A program made the translations under genes and the position numbers. The notes below the pieces were generated by a model. The model ran no database searches, had not been told where the DNA came from, and worked only from the letters and a program-made list of their open reading frames with translations. From NCBI GenBank assembly GCA_964017045.1, contig OZ024806.1, positions 21,132,922 through 21,196,921 on the forward strand: DNA of 64,000 nucleotides, in the 5' to 3' direction. Positions 22,002 to 33,417 of the stretch are shown one piece after another. The DNA comes from Omphiscola glabra. Lineage: Eukaryota; Mollusca; Gastropoda; Lymnaeidae. Position 1 is the first letter of the stretch; the number at the start of each line of letters is the position of its first letter.

Positions 22002-22157
22002 CAGACCTGTTTACTCTTACGATTTTCGCGTACAATGTACGATTTTGATGTGTATACATTATATATACTGAGTGTTTTTTTTACTATTAAGATAATGTAT
22101 TGAAGGATTTTGTGATGAAATTGTACGATTTTAAGATTTTGAGGGTAAACAGGTCTG
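22002..22157. mobile_element. MITE inserted inside a microsatellite
   Basis: Ends are CAGACCTGTTTACTCTTAC and the reverse complement GGGTAAACAGGTCTG, giving inverted repeats of about 20 bp. The 156-bp interior repeats TACGATTTT motifs and is unlike the GATA array on both sides. The duplication (TAGATA on each side) cannot be separated from the microsatellite itself. The CAG..CTG ends are hAT-like. Confidence 0.75.
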
Positions 22158-22820
22158 TAGATAGTAGCTGGATTGGTGGATAGTTAGGTAGATAGGTAGG
22201 TATGTAGGTGGGCAGGTAGGTAGGCATGTAGATGGTAAATAAGTACATAGATGATAGATAGATAGGTAGATAGATAGATAAACAGACAGACAGACAAACA
22301 GACAGGCAGTCAAACAGACAGAGAGACAGAAGGATAGACAGAAAGAGAGACAGTCAGAGAGACAAACAGGCAGACAGAGATGTAGACAGAGAGACAGACA
22401 GAGAGACAGACAGAGAGACAGACAGAGAGACAGACAGAGAGACAGACAGAGAGACAGACAGAGAGACATACAGAGATACAGACAGACAGACAGAGAGATA
22501 AACAGAGATACAGACAGAGAGACAGACATAATTACAGAGGGATAGACAGGGAGACAGAGACTGACAGTGAGAAAGACTGAGAGACAGCTTGAGAGACAAA
22601 CATAGAGACATAGAGACAGACAGACAGAGAGACATATAGACCGGCAGAGAAACAGACAGAGAGAAAAAGAGACTGACAGCGAGAAAGAGAGATAGACAGA
22701 GAGACAGACAGAGAGACAGACAGAGAGACATAGGGACAGGCAGAGACAGACAGATAGGGAGACAGACAGAATGACAGAGAGACAGACAGAGAGACAGACT
22801 GTCAGACAGATAGACAGATC
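22158..22820. repeat. GATA then (CAGA/GAGA)n compound microsatellite
   Basis: About 650 bp dominated by GACAGACAGAGA. The long minus-strand Ser/Leu/Cys/Val frames across it are artefacts of the array. Confidence 0.95.
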
Positions 22821-22849
22821 ATCCTTGAATAATTGCAAAAAAGTTATCT

Positions 22850-23400
22850 TAATTCGGTAAACTATATCTATACATATATAAGTATATCCCGTATGTGCTT
22901 CTATACCATCAATACAAAGTGATGAAAATTGTGTGAATTGTAAAAAAAGCAAATGTTTCTGAATTATTACACACAATTTACAATATTCCATTTTGGGACC
23001 GGGGACCTAAATTTTTTTTCCCCCCTTTTATGAGCTAAATATAATTTTCGTATGCGTTCGTATACCATTCATCCGATTGCGATAAAACTATAGTAAGTTG
23101 TTGTGCGCATCAATGGTTTCTGAATTAGCTTATCCATTTTGAAATATTTCTTTTCGGGCCGGAGCCCCAAATTATTTTTTTCTTATATGAGCTATACAAA
23201 TATAATTTCAATCAGTGCTATTGCATGGTTGGCTAGAAATCAATCAAATACAAACGACATTTCAGTTTGTGTGTAACATAAGTACAACCATTTTAAAATT
23301 TTACGTTTGGGGCCGGGGGCCTTATTTTAAAAATAATAAATATTTGAGCTATCTAAATATAATTTAAAACAGAGCTACCGCATGGGTGAATCAATCGCTA
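22850..23400 (+). repeat. Diverged ~140-150-bp tandem repeat upstream of Helitron end
   Basis: Three or four copies of a unit: CGTATG(C/T)G(T/C)T..TATACCAT, then GGTTTCTGAATTA, then TTTTGGGACCGGGGACC or variants (CGGGCCGGAGCCCC, GGGGCCGGGGGCC), then ATGAGCTA..ATATAATTT. It leads directly into the helicase remnant, so it is probably internal to the same Helitron-derived element. Confidence 0.6.
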
Positions 23401-23430
23401 CAAGTGTGTGGACTAAATTTAAAAAATACA

Positions 23431-23619
23431 CGCTTCTTACGTGGACAGCTGTATGTTGCCTGCTCAAGCGTCGAAAAAACTTCTAATTTATTTGTGTACG
23501 CACTAGACGGAAAAAAAACGATACATATTTTCTATTTAAAAATTACTTTAAAACTTAATTGAAACACAAACACTTTTTTCATTGAGTGGCATTGCAACGC
23601 ATGCCGGGTTATCGCTAGT
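23431..23619 (+). mobile_element. Helitron 3' end with helicase C-terminal remnant
   Basis: 23431-23510 reads RFLRGQLYVACSSVEKTSNL and then FVYALDG, matching the HGQLYVACSRV...NLFVYAPDG tail of Helitron/PIF1 helicases. The copy lost His in HGQ (Arg here). The 3' part carries a hairpin (GGCAT TGCAACGC ATGCC), nine bases and CTAG|T at 23615-23619, the canonical Helitron terminus. It is homologous to 17081-17275 in the opposite orientation. Confidence 0.8.
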
Positions 23620-24290
23620 ACTATATAGTAAAACAAAATAATGCGTACAAAAAGAAATTTGACGCAAAATTTTAACGTGTAAACTAACAAAAAAGATTCG
23701 AAAAAATTTCTTTCGATCAAATTTCCGGATACGATTTTATAGTGTGTGTATAGCTAGAGGACCCACGATCCTTATCGTGAAGAAGATGATTCCTATTGTA
23801 GAGTTAGTTTATAGAGTTGTTCTCAATAGGCAAGGGTCACTCGAAGTGTGTTGTTTGTATTGACTTTTTCTAATAATTTGTAATTAACGGACTTCTCTTC
23901 TTTAACTTGCCTCTATAGAGAGTGACTCTCCTTGTGTTGGTTAGGGGTCAGTAGTCATAAGGTCGGGTCTTTTTGGAGATGTTTGTCTTTTCGTTAAGTT
24001 TACTTAAGTTTATAGAGTGGTCTTTTTATAAAAAGTGTGTATTTTGAGTAGTTCTAGTTGGCACTGTGCGGGCGTCACATGTCATAAGGGCGGATTGTAG
24101 TAGGATAGGTTTATGTAAGTTGATGGAAGGAGTCTTATAATTCGGTATAAAGTTGTAGATATAGTTTCGTGTATGTCCACTGTTGGTACCGTTAGGGACG
24201 TTTACCCTTGGCGATAACATAATGACAGCTTATCAGGTTTCAGATATTTTGGGTCTCGTCCCCTGAAAAAAAACCCGTTGACATTTTAAA
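23620..24290. repeat. Dispersed repeat related to 20260-20520
   Basis: See the reciprocal entry. The minus-strand frame at 24026-24220 has no known motif. Confidence 0.45.
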
Positions 24291-24299
24291 CTTTTATTT

Positions 24300-25360
24300 T
24301 TTTTTTAAATAATTGCTATACATGAATAGAAAAGATGATTTAATTTGATGAGAAAAATATTTTAAATGCATAATAATAACACAATATTTGAAGTGAAATA
24401 TTTTCAGGAATTATTCTCGTATTCTTTGGAGGAAAAAAAAATTCACATTAAAATTAGGTATTATAATAGTTTAGCAAATGTGCATTATAAAAATATTACA
24501 ATGTAAAATCAAGATATGGGAATGAATTATACCATAAATGCATTTTAATATGGTTACAAGTAGAATTCATTACACCGTAGATACGTACCGTTATTACCAT
24601 TTATAACAACTTTTTTGAGCACTTTCTTCCCAGATAGAATCCTCACAATAATAAGAGACATTTAAATAATCCTAAAATAGTTATTAGATGAAAATCAATA
24701 CGTTTTAGAATTATCTGGAAACTTCGAGAAATTTATAAGCTGGTTAATTCTGAAATTAATTTTTTGTACATGAAATCTTTGGAGCTAAACTAAAATTTGC
24801 TTGAGACCTTTATCTTATCTTGAAACTTCCAATGAAAAATTCAAATCTTCTACAATAGCCTATACATTTTCAAGATACTTATACAATGTTTAATCACCAA
24901 TATCGAGACAATCTCAATCTATTCAAATCTCTGAAACTAACAATACATTTTCCATAAACTTTTAGATCCCAATTTATATTTCCGTATAACAATAAATAGC
25001 TTTATGGAAAATTCTAGATCTAATCTTATCATTTAAACCTTAACATAATTTTTCGTATACGAACAAAATAAATGCCAAAATTATATAAATTGTTTCATTT
25101 CAATTAAGGGGGGGGGGGGGAAGGGGTAGGGGCTCCGGTTGGGGCACATTCCTTAAAGTGATAACTGTTATTTGCCCTAACGGTAGGGGGCGCTATAAAA
25201 CACAGCCCTTATTAAAGTCCGTATTAAATTTAACACTTGCTATTCCTAAAGGGAGGGCCGCTTTAAAATAATTCAGATAAATAACTTAGTTTAATTTAAA
25301 AAGTTGTCGCGTTAAAATCGATTGAAAAATGCCGGAGATTTTTTTCGTTTTAAAGTATCT
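24300..25360. other. AT-rich DNA without supported features
   Basis: Contains a G tract at 25108-25119 and a local duplication near 25170-25265 (GGTAGGGGGCGCTATAAAA / AGGGAGGGCCGCTTTAAAA). No gene. Confidence 0.4.
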
Positions 25361-25369
25361 CAATCATTG

Positions 25370-25450
25370 ACATACATGATTCAGTCTTTGCTCTCTCATT
25401 AAGTGCCCATGTTTCATTTCGGGGCATGAAGTTGCTTATGTGCCATACCA
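25370..25450. repeat. Dispersed repeat family, copy 3 (partial)
   Basis: TGATTCAGTCTTTGCTCTCTCA, then TTTCGGGGCATGAAGTTGCTTATGTGCCAT, align (with gaps) to copies at 8350 and 12940. Confidence 0.45.
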
Positions 25451-25937
25451 GGAAGAGATAGCACAAATATGTCATCCAAAGTACAACGTTTCCAGAGTTC
25501 CTAAAATACAATAATGTAGCGGATCTTAAAAATTGAATAAGACGTTGGGGGAGTGTTTTTGGTCGGAAAATGGCGTTTAATGATTTTCGTGTATTTTTTC
25601 TGGGAATCCATGCAATCTTTTAAAATAGTCGATGACGCCATGACACATCCGCGTTTGATCAAATGACGGTCAGTTCCTTTTCAAAGAAGAAGTCTAATGT
25701 TATGTTATTAACAAGCGGTTTTAAATTAAAACAAATCTCATTTAAGCAATAAACAACATGTTTTCCAGAATATTGAAGGTTTAACCCTTGTCAGCCGGCA
25801 CAGTTTCACAACCGTAATAGGCGGCTTAGAGACAATAAAAACTTCATTTTATTTTTTATGAAAATTACCGGCGCAGGAATACTTTCTGTACTGTGTTCAG
25901 TATCTATGCACTATTTAATTTAAGTTTTTTACAATAG

Positions 25938-25998
25938 TACAGGGGCGCGTCGATTTTCCGAATGCCGATTATCTGAAGCGTCAGTTTTCCGAAATTGC
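25938..25998. mobile_element. pogo/Tigger-like terminal fragment
   Basis: CAGGGGCGCGTCGATTTTCC, followed by GATTATCTGAAG and TTTTCCGAA, has the repeated 'ATTxTCCGAA' texture of pogo/Tigger ends. No opposite end was found. Confidence 0.35.
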
Positions 25999-26049
25999 CC
26001 CAGTGTAACAATATTTTTAAAAAATATATATATTTATAGAGAATTCAAT

Positions 26050-26980
26050 AAATGTCAAATGTCTGTATCTTAAAGAAAAGAATATAAAGCAATGTAAAAA
26101 CGACTAAGCTAAGACTGTACTTGTGCAGCACGATAGATGTTGCAGCATTCATTATGTTTCGTGAATCATTTGTTTGGTCAGAAACTTGACTTAACTGTCC
26201 CATTTGAGTTGTTATTTTAAAACTAGTTTGTGAACAGATTAAATAATAATTTTTGTTGAGGTTTTGAAAAAAAAGAAAATTAAGACACACATATGAATGC
26301 GGATCTTATCTAAAGAAAAACCTTGGCCTTATTCCAACGCATGGTACAATGTAATGTGTGTCAAGGATATGAGAATCCTTGTTGTTATGTGTAGATCACT
26401 GTTGTTATGTTTGGTATGGAAAAGATGTTAGTTAGAGATTATGTGTGTAGCTGTATCTGTTGTGTGAGATTGTTGTGAATGTATTTGGGTAAAGTGCAAT
26501 GACGCGTTGGTTTCGGCTGTCGATATAATGGATATAGATGACCGTTGTACGACGGCGTAATGCTTAGTGTGTTTGGCTGGAACGACTTGGTGATTGGTCG
26601 TAAGTTATAGATCAGCGGTACTTAAGTAATTGTTGGTGAATAAACGTTATCGTGCAACAAACTAGTTAGTGTTTGGTGTATAAGTAATCAGGTGCTATTG
26701 GGTTACAATGGCCCGTGGGTTGAAGTGTGAGACATAGCCCCAAAAATGAAGACATCTATCGTCATAGGTAGATGAGCACAAAGTCACTAAGAGCTACATC
26801 TCGTCAATGTGTGACATCGACAGCTATATTTTCTTTGGTGAGTATTAAACCGATGAAACGACATGAAACTAGTTTCTCAATTTTTCTTTTTAAATATTGT
26901 AAAAATTTGATGAACCAATTTGTTCATATTTTGTAATCGATTACATGCATGTTTATATACATTTTTATTTTATATCTTTG
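26050..26980. other. Unassigned DNA
   Basis: Mixed composition, higher GC at 26330-26830. No exon with splice sites or known motif could be supported. Confidence 0.35.
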
Positions 26981-26985
26981 TATAC

Positions 26986-27172
26986 TAGCGGCTCTCAACA
27001 AGTGAGACGTGACCCCTCTGGGTGTCATACGGCCATTATAAAGGGGTCGCCTAAGATCATCGCAAATGACATTTTTATGAAGTAGAAACAAAAATAATTT
27101 TATGGTAGGGGTCACCACAGCATGCCTTCCTCTATTAAAGGGCCATGGCATTAGGAAGGTTGAGACTCTCTG
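26986..27172. mobile_element. SPIN-like hAT MITE, copy 1, with 8-bp TSD
   Basis: Contains GTGACCCCTCTGGGTGTCAT, GGGGTCGCCTAAGATCATCG, AATAATTTTATGGTAGGGGT and GGCATTAGGAAGGTTGAG, in the order known for the SPIN (Space Invaders) non-autonomous hAT family. Flanks are TTGTATAC on both sides (26978-26985, 27173-27180), a perfect 8-bp duplication. At 187 bp it is a short derivative without transposase. Confidence 0.85.
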
Positions 27173-27538
27173 TTGTATACCATTGAATATACAACATGTG
27201 TGGTATATGTTAAGCATTTTGGGAGTCGCTTATTTAAAGCATGTCCCTATCACCTTTATTAATACATTTCAATGTCAAATAGTCAAATTAACCTAAAACA
27301 TTGACCTGATGTTCAAGTTGACCTTAACGTTTATTCCCAGTTTCTTGTGTTCGTAGTTTATTTAGTTAAATAATCATCTCAGACCCTGATGCTGAATTCC
27401 GCCCAGTTTTTTCAATGCAGTACTGCATGTAAAGGATTGGACGGGCGTGCCGTAATCCATCAGCGACCTTATACTACTAAGAGCTCCGAGTGTGCCTGCT
27501 CCAACACTGTGCAGACTTAAGTTTTCAATTATCTAAAT

Positions 27539-27722
27539 CAGTGGTTGTACCTGTGAGTGGGGACCCCCTTTTGGGTTCGAACGACCATTACACAGGGGTC
27601 GCCTAAAACCATCATTAAACACACATATCTGAACTAGCAACGAAAGTATTTTAATTGGCTGTCAACACAACATGATGTACTGTTTTAAAGAGTCGCGGAA
27701 TAAGAAAATTTAAGAACCACTG
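27539..27722. mobile_element. SPIN-like hAT MITE, copy 2, with 8-bp TSD
   Basis: Starts CAGTGGTTGTACCTGTGAG, contains GGGTTCGAACGACCATTACA and AGGGGTCGCCTAAAACCATC, and ends TTTAAGAACCACTG. Flanked by ATCTAAAT on both sides (27531-27538, 27723-27730). Same family as copy 1 but independently inserted and diverged. Confidence 0.85.
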
Positions 27723-28144
27723 ATCTAAATAGTTGCATTTATTTCCCCTTTTAACTAGTAATGTTTAGAAGTCGTTAAGGAACATTTTTGTTCAATCCTG
27801 AGCGTAACATAAGTGACAAATCTCCTAGAAATACTTACGTTACAATGAGTAAATTTGTTACCAGAAACAGTGAAAAAGTAACAACTTTATGCCCCTTTCA
27901 TCAAATGTATTTGAGTTTTATTTCTTCCTCATCCATCCCGTTTTCTCTCTGCTTCCCATCTCTCCTTAAGATCATCTTAAAATCATGACAACCCAATAAG
28001 TCACGCGCTGGATGTGCAACCCTCGTCCCGACTTTTGAGCACTGCTCTCTCATACCTCACTTTCCCATACGTCACACTCTCAAGTCCCAAAATGACCAAT
28101 GACTATCGTTTTCTAAGCAGTCGCAACTCTCCAAACCCAAACGC

Positions 28145-28475
28145 CTGCCCTGGCCTCTACACGGTCCCATAATATGTGTCCCTTACACTGTCCCATAGTA
28201 TGTGCCCCCTTACACTGTCCCATTATATGTGTCCTCTACACTGTCCCATAATATGTGTCCTCTACACTGTTCCATAATAGATATGTGTCCTCTATACTGT
28301 CCCTATAATATGTGTCCTCTACACTGTTCCATAATATGTGTCCCCTAAACTGTTCCATACTAAGTGTCCTCTACACTGTCCCATAATATGTGTCCCCTAA
28401 ACTGTCCATTAATGTGTCCCCTACACTGTCCCATAATATGTGTCCCCTACTCTGTCCCATTAAAATGTGACCTCA
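28145..28475. repeat. ~24-bp minisatellite
   Basis: About 13 copies of a unit like ACTGTCCCATAATATGTGTC with variable spacers. No coding sense. Confidence 0.9.
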
Positions 28476-28639
28476 ACTAGATCCCTTTATTTCAGCAAGT
28501 ACAAACTAAAGATGAATAACAAAATTAGTTTTATGAAATAATTTTTTCATATGCTATCATTAATAATTGAATCAATTACATTCTAAGTGAGAGAAGAAAT
28601 ATTTATTTTTAACGATAACTTACAGATTACTTTTTCGTC

Positions 28640-28790
28640 TGGGCCAGGAACGACGTTCCTTAATATTTCCAGGTATTTCTTTTTTTTTTAAAATATTTCT
28701 TTCGAATGTATGGGATCTTTGTTGTGTTTCCACGCTTGTTTCCCCTTGTTTGTAGTGTTGGACACTGAGAAATATTTTTTAAATCATTGG
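28640..28790. repeat. Dispersed repeat, related to 3400-3560
   Basis: Shares GGAACGACGTTCCT and a downstream CCCCTTGT / TGAGAAATATTTT block. Confidence 0.4.
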
Positions 28791-28799
28791 GAGCAGTCG

Positions 28800-29800
28800 C
28801 TAAGGAAACATACAAGTCGCAGGGGACACAACTTAAAATAAATAAAGGATCTGTAAGACACCTAGAATTTAGAATTAGTCCCCTTTGACCACCAAGACCT
28901 AAGCTGTATATTATTTAAGTATAAACTTCGAAACATTTTGACTCAATTTTTATACAGTTTGTGAATTTCAAGGCTATAATGAGCTATGCATACTAAATGC
29001 ACATATCATAATCATTTTACAGAATGAAATACTACAGGCTTGAGAGCTATGAAACATATTCTGTTGAGTGTCGGGGTGAAAAAGAGGGTGATGATGGGGC
29101 AAACTTTCTTTCTTTTTAATATCAGATATATAAATATAATTCAAACACTACGCCGTGGATGAATAAATCTAAACGAATACTTCAAATACTACTGGATACC
29201 GAACTCATAATATCCACTACATTTGTTCTTAATTTTTCTTAATACGTTTTCACATTGAGTGATGGATCCCTTATTATCCTGAATGAAACTAAAATTCTGG
29301 GGGATTATAAGCTTTATTGAATATTCCATGCGTTTTCAGGGGCCATAAATTAGTTTTTGTTCTAATATAAGATATATGAATAAAAAAATAAAAATAAATA
29401 CTCCTGCTTGAATGGATGGATTCTAACCAAAATTAGAACACATAAACATGATTATCCATATTACAATACTTTTGGATTCCGAACTCATCATATTCCTTCC
29501 TTCGGCTTCCATGGTCCCAATTTCATATTTCTCAGTATAAGCCAAAAAGGGATACAACAATGAAACGTTATACTGGCAGGGATGATATAACACCTGGGCA
29601 AGTAATCCCTCTGGGGGAACGGTATCCTTTCAGGGAACTGGATCCTGACAGTGAAGGTATCCATGAAGGAACGCGGTCCCAAAGGTAAAAGTGATCTAAC
29701 AAGAAAAGGAATCAATTTTTGTTAGAAAATAAACATATTTTAATTCTTTACTTTAGCGATGTGTTTGTTGTAAGGGCCTTAATTTCGAGCTTACATAAAG
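28800..29800. other. Unassigned DNA
   Basis: The minus-strand frame at 29488-29715 shows no recognised motif. GGATTCCGAACTCAT-like phrases recur (29195, 29473), hinting at an old duplication of about 280 bp. Confidence 0.35.
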
Positions 29801-29821
29801 CTATTGAACTTTGTTTTTACG

Positions 29822-29858
29822 AATGCAATACCGATATACGCCGGGTATCTTGACTAGT
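29822..29858 (+). mobile_element. Possible Helitron 3' terminus
   Basis: A hairpin with ATACC/GGTAT arms (in GCAATACCGATATACGCCGGGTAT) is followed by CTTGA and CTAG|T at 29854-29858, the expected layout of a Helitron 3' end. No helicase remnant is visible upstream. Confidence 0.45.
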
Positions 29859-29992
29859 AAGTGAATAAGACGTGCAAAGACAAGAATAAATAAGACAGTC
29901 AATAAGTAAATAATACTTTTTTAGTAAAAGATGACATTTCTTCAAACATCGAGTTAATTTTTAGGTTCCTTTATATTAACGTTTTAATAGAA

Positions 29993-30431
29993 GGCTGCTC
30001 CTATTGGTACCCGGGTACCAGAATTGAGAGGTTGGGATTAAAAAACGATTTAAAATATTATTGTTGGGTTTGTAAGACATAATTTGGTATCAAATGAAAG
30101 ATAATTGAATGTACTACACGTTTGTAAACTCAATTCTTCATTTTAACTAAAATAAACTACCCCGAATAGCGTTAGTCAAAATGGACCCGGACACGCAGCG
30201 CCCCCTTTCGGACCCGGGACACATTAGACTCAATGCTATTCGGATGTCATTTGTGGTAGTTTATTTTAGTTAAAATGAAGAATTTAGATTTCAAACGAAT
30301 AGTGCATTCAATTATCTTTCATTTGATACCTCATTTGGTCTTACAAACCCAACAAAAATATTTTAAATCGTTTTTTAATCCCATAATCCCAACCTCTCAC
30401 TTCTGGTACACGTGTACCTATAGCCACTTCG
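29993..30431. mobile_element. Long foldback element with 9-bp flanking direct repeat
   Basis: Two arms of about 170-180 bp are reverse complements: GGTACCCGGGTACCAGAATT...TTGTTGGGTTTGTAAGAC at the left and GTCTTACAAACCCAACAA...TCTGGTACACGTGTACC at the right. They enclose a GC-richer centre (CACGCAGCGCCCCCTTTCGG). TTAATAGAA occurs immediately outside both ends (29984-29992, 30432-30440), a likely target duplication. A half copy at 52436-52601 stops at the same CCACTTCG end, confirming the right boundary. The short open frames inside (30275-30550) are not genes. Confidence 0.85.
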
Positions 30432-30696
30432 TTAATAGAACATGTGTTTACCGCAGTGTTTATGACGGTTTGAAATTGAAACACTGTAATTATTAAGTAT
30501 GAAATGAAATTTTGAAATTGGTTCATCTCTGCAAGGGAAACTATTTGCAAGGGAAACTATAACATCTTTCAAATAAAAATAAGCGCCATAAAAGAGAGTT
30601 GTCTGTTGAAAAATATTATATTGCCAAGTTACTTCACACGGCAGATAATAAAATAAGCAGACAGCAAGGGTAGTTCAACTTTTGATTTGTGTGAGA

Positions 30697-30845
30697 ACAA
30701 CATGGAGCACCATAAACATGGAGCACTACCAACATGGAGCACTACAAACATGGAGCACTACCAACATGGAGCACTACCATGGAGCACCACCAACATGGAG
30801 CACTACCATGGAGCACCACCAACATGGAGCACTACCAGCAAGAAC
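30697..30845. repeat. ~15-bp minisatellite (CATGGAGCACTACCAA)
   Basis: About ten copies with length variants. The two open forward frames across it are by-products. Confidence 0.9.
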
Positions 30846-30944
30846 ACGACAAGACAACATAAAAAACGTGACATCACAACAAACAATGGGGCCTGTCAAG
30901 AATGCGTAATTAATATTAAGTATTTTGTTACTTCCAATAATGTC

Positions 30945-31790
30945 TAACGCTCATAACATAGCTGTCTAATGCCCATAACAGAGATGTCTAATGCACATAA
31001 CAGAGAGATGTCTAATGACCATAACAGAGAGATGTCTAATGCCCATGACAGAGAGATGTCTAATGCCCATAACAGAGATGCCTAATGCCCATAACAGAGA
31101 TGTCTAATGCCCATAACATAGAGATGTGTAATGCCCATAACAGAGATGCCTAATGCCTATAACAGAGATGTCTAATGCCCATAACAGAGATGTCTAATGC
31201 ACATAACAGAGAGATGTATAATGCCCATAACGGAGATACATCTAATGCCCATAACAGTGAGATGTCTAATGACCATAACAGAGAGATGTGTAATGCCCAT
31301 AACAGAGATGCCTAATGCCTATAACAGAGATGTATAATGCCCATAACAGAGAGATGTCTAATGCCCATAACATAGAGATGTGTAATGCCCATAACAGAGA
31401 TGCCTAATGCCTATAACAGAGATGTCTCATGCCCATAACAGAGAGATGTCTAATGCCCATAACAGAGAGATGTGTAATGCCCATAACAGAGATGTGTAAT
31501 GCACATAGCAGAGAGATGTCTTGTCTCAATAACATAGTTCTTTAGTGCCCAAACAAGGACTATACCTAGTGCCCATAACAGAAAGTTGTCTAGTGCCCAT
31601 AACAGAGAGATGGCTAGTGTCCACAAGAGAGATGTTTAGTGCCCATAATAGCGAGATGTCTAATGCCCATAAAAGAAAGATGTCCAATCCCCTTAACAGA
31701 GAGATCTCTAGTGCCCATAACAGAGAGATATCTTGTGCCCATTACAGAGAGATGAGCCATATTATTTCAAAAGAGAGAGAGATGTCTTGT
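30945..31790. repeat. 20-24-bp minisatellite (ATGCCCATAACAGAGATGTCTA-type)
   Basis: More than 35 imperfect copies around TAATGCCCATAACAGAGA, with GA-number and substitution variants. The 3' third is more diverged. Confidence 0.95.
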
Positions 31791-31829
31791 GTAAATTTTA
31801 TCAGAAGAAAAAGTTAAACTTTAAACAAT

Positions 31830-32380
31830 GTAGGCAGAATAAACTATATAAATAAAAATACTAAAATCAAAAAATGTAAAAGATACGAACATATTACAAA
31901 TAATAAAAACGTAAAAAGTGAGTTCGGTGTTTAATTTATGTCAGTTTATTCATCGAATGTTGGTGTAAAATTTGATTCGTAATGATCTATATAGTGACAG
32001 TATTGACGATAACATTCATAAAAAGATTTTTTTTTATGGAAATATATTTATTATTATTATTATTATTATTATTCCTATTGATATTATAACAGAACACGAG
32101 GCTATTATGAAGTCATACGTTCAATGACAAGACATAAATATTTTAAAAAGTATTAATTTTATAACAAGAAGCACTTCTATTATATTGTATTGCTTCAATT
32201 AAGCAGACACAATTCTATTACAATGCATTACTATCGATTTAAACTCATCATAATTATCGCGAACGGCGGAACGACGAGGAAAAGAGGGGGGGGGGGGGGG
32301 GTTAGGTATCTCAGTGGATTGGGTGACCAATCATAAACTGCCTGGAGCCAAGGTCTGCCGTTCTTCCTTGAAACACCACA
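31830..32380. other. AT-rich DNA with simple repeats
   Basis: Contains (TTA)n at 32048-32074 and a G tract at 32287-32301. A tRNA-like A-box phrase (CTCAGTGGATTGGGTGACC) near 32312 lacks a B box, so no SINE is called. Confidence 0.4.
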
Positions 32381-32384
32381 CACG

Positions 32385-32525
32385 AGTCAACCAACAAACA
32401 TGAATCAACCAACAAACATGAATCAACCAACACACATGAGTCAAAAAACACACATGAATCAACCAACACACATGAATCAACCAACACACATGAATCAACA
32501 AACATAAAAGAGTCAGTCACAACAC
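32385..32525. repeat. 18-bp minisatellite (AATCAACCAACACACATG)
   Basis: About eight copies. On the minus strand it gives a Val-Asp-Ser-Cys frame, an artefact of the 18-bp period. Confidence 0.9.
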
Positions 32526-33417
32526 ACAAGTCAACGTCCCGTTATGTTTAGGCTACAAATTTATGTTTGTACGTAGAAATGAATAATTGTAAGAAAATCC
32601 TGGTTTCTCAAAAAGTTATGTACATATACATATGACTTTTTAGTGAATTTTAATAAAATTATGTTGTTTTTTTAATTAAAAAAAATTATATATTTTAAAA
32701 TTATTATTTTATTTTTTATCATCATTTATTTATCAACACCTACGGCCTGGCTGCAATGCATCGGAGACGAGTAGTTGTAAAAAGTTTCGGCTCAAATAGA
32801 GTACAGAAAGTGGTTCAAAATTGATATGACATATTTGACTCACTGAGGTCACTCAAGGATCAGTGGAGATCACTGGTGGGTGACGTAATGTTCATGTAAT
32901 TTTGTAGAATTGCCCAAATTTTGAATGCTGGTCAAAATTGAGATTCAAAGTTTGATCCGCAGAGGTCAATCAAAGGTCACTGGAGTACACTGGTGACAAG
33001 TTGATAAATAAGGGTTTTATTGGCACCGGGGTTGAGAGACAATGCAAAATTTATATACAATGGGACCATGGGAACGGGTCTGAAATTGAATTAAGAAATT
33101 TGACAAAAAGAAATTTCCGACAAAATCCTCAAAATAAAAGCGTATGATAATAAACTACGCCCAACATGTTCTAACACTAGTTCCAAACTGTAAAAAAGTA
33201 TTCTAGTGTACCACAGGTTAAAGAAGAAACCAGAGCCCTGAAGAAGTTTCATTATACACAATGACTAGGTTTGTAAACAGGCTGTGTTCTTTTGAAGAAG
33301 TTTCATTATACACAATTACTAGGTTTTTAAACAGGCTGTGTTCTTTTCGTAGATGAGAGGGTTGACAATGGTCATAACTGTGCACTTAAAATGATAACTG
33401 CAGTGCACTACGCAACA

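Noticed and set aside
22131..22991. 286-codon Ser/Leu/Cys/Val-rich minus frame
   Set aside because: Translation of the CAGA/GAGA array; no biological sequence outside the repeat.
29488..29715. 75-codon minus-strand frame of balanced composition
   Set aside because: No domain, signal or splice context; the phrase GGATTCCGAACTCAT is duplicated nearby, pointing to repeat DNA.
30945..31790. CRISPR-like array of direct repeats
   Set aside because: Units are contiguous and vary by substitution with no unique spacers, and the genome is eukaryotic. The same applies to the other arrays.
32308..32370. tRNA-derived SINE head
   Set aside because: An A-box-like phrase is present but no B box or tail.
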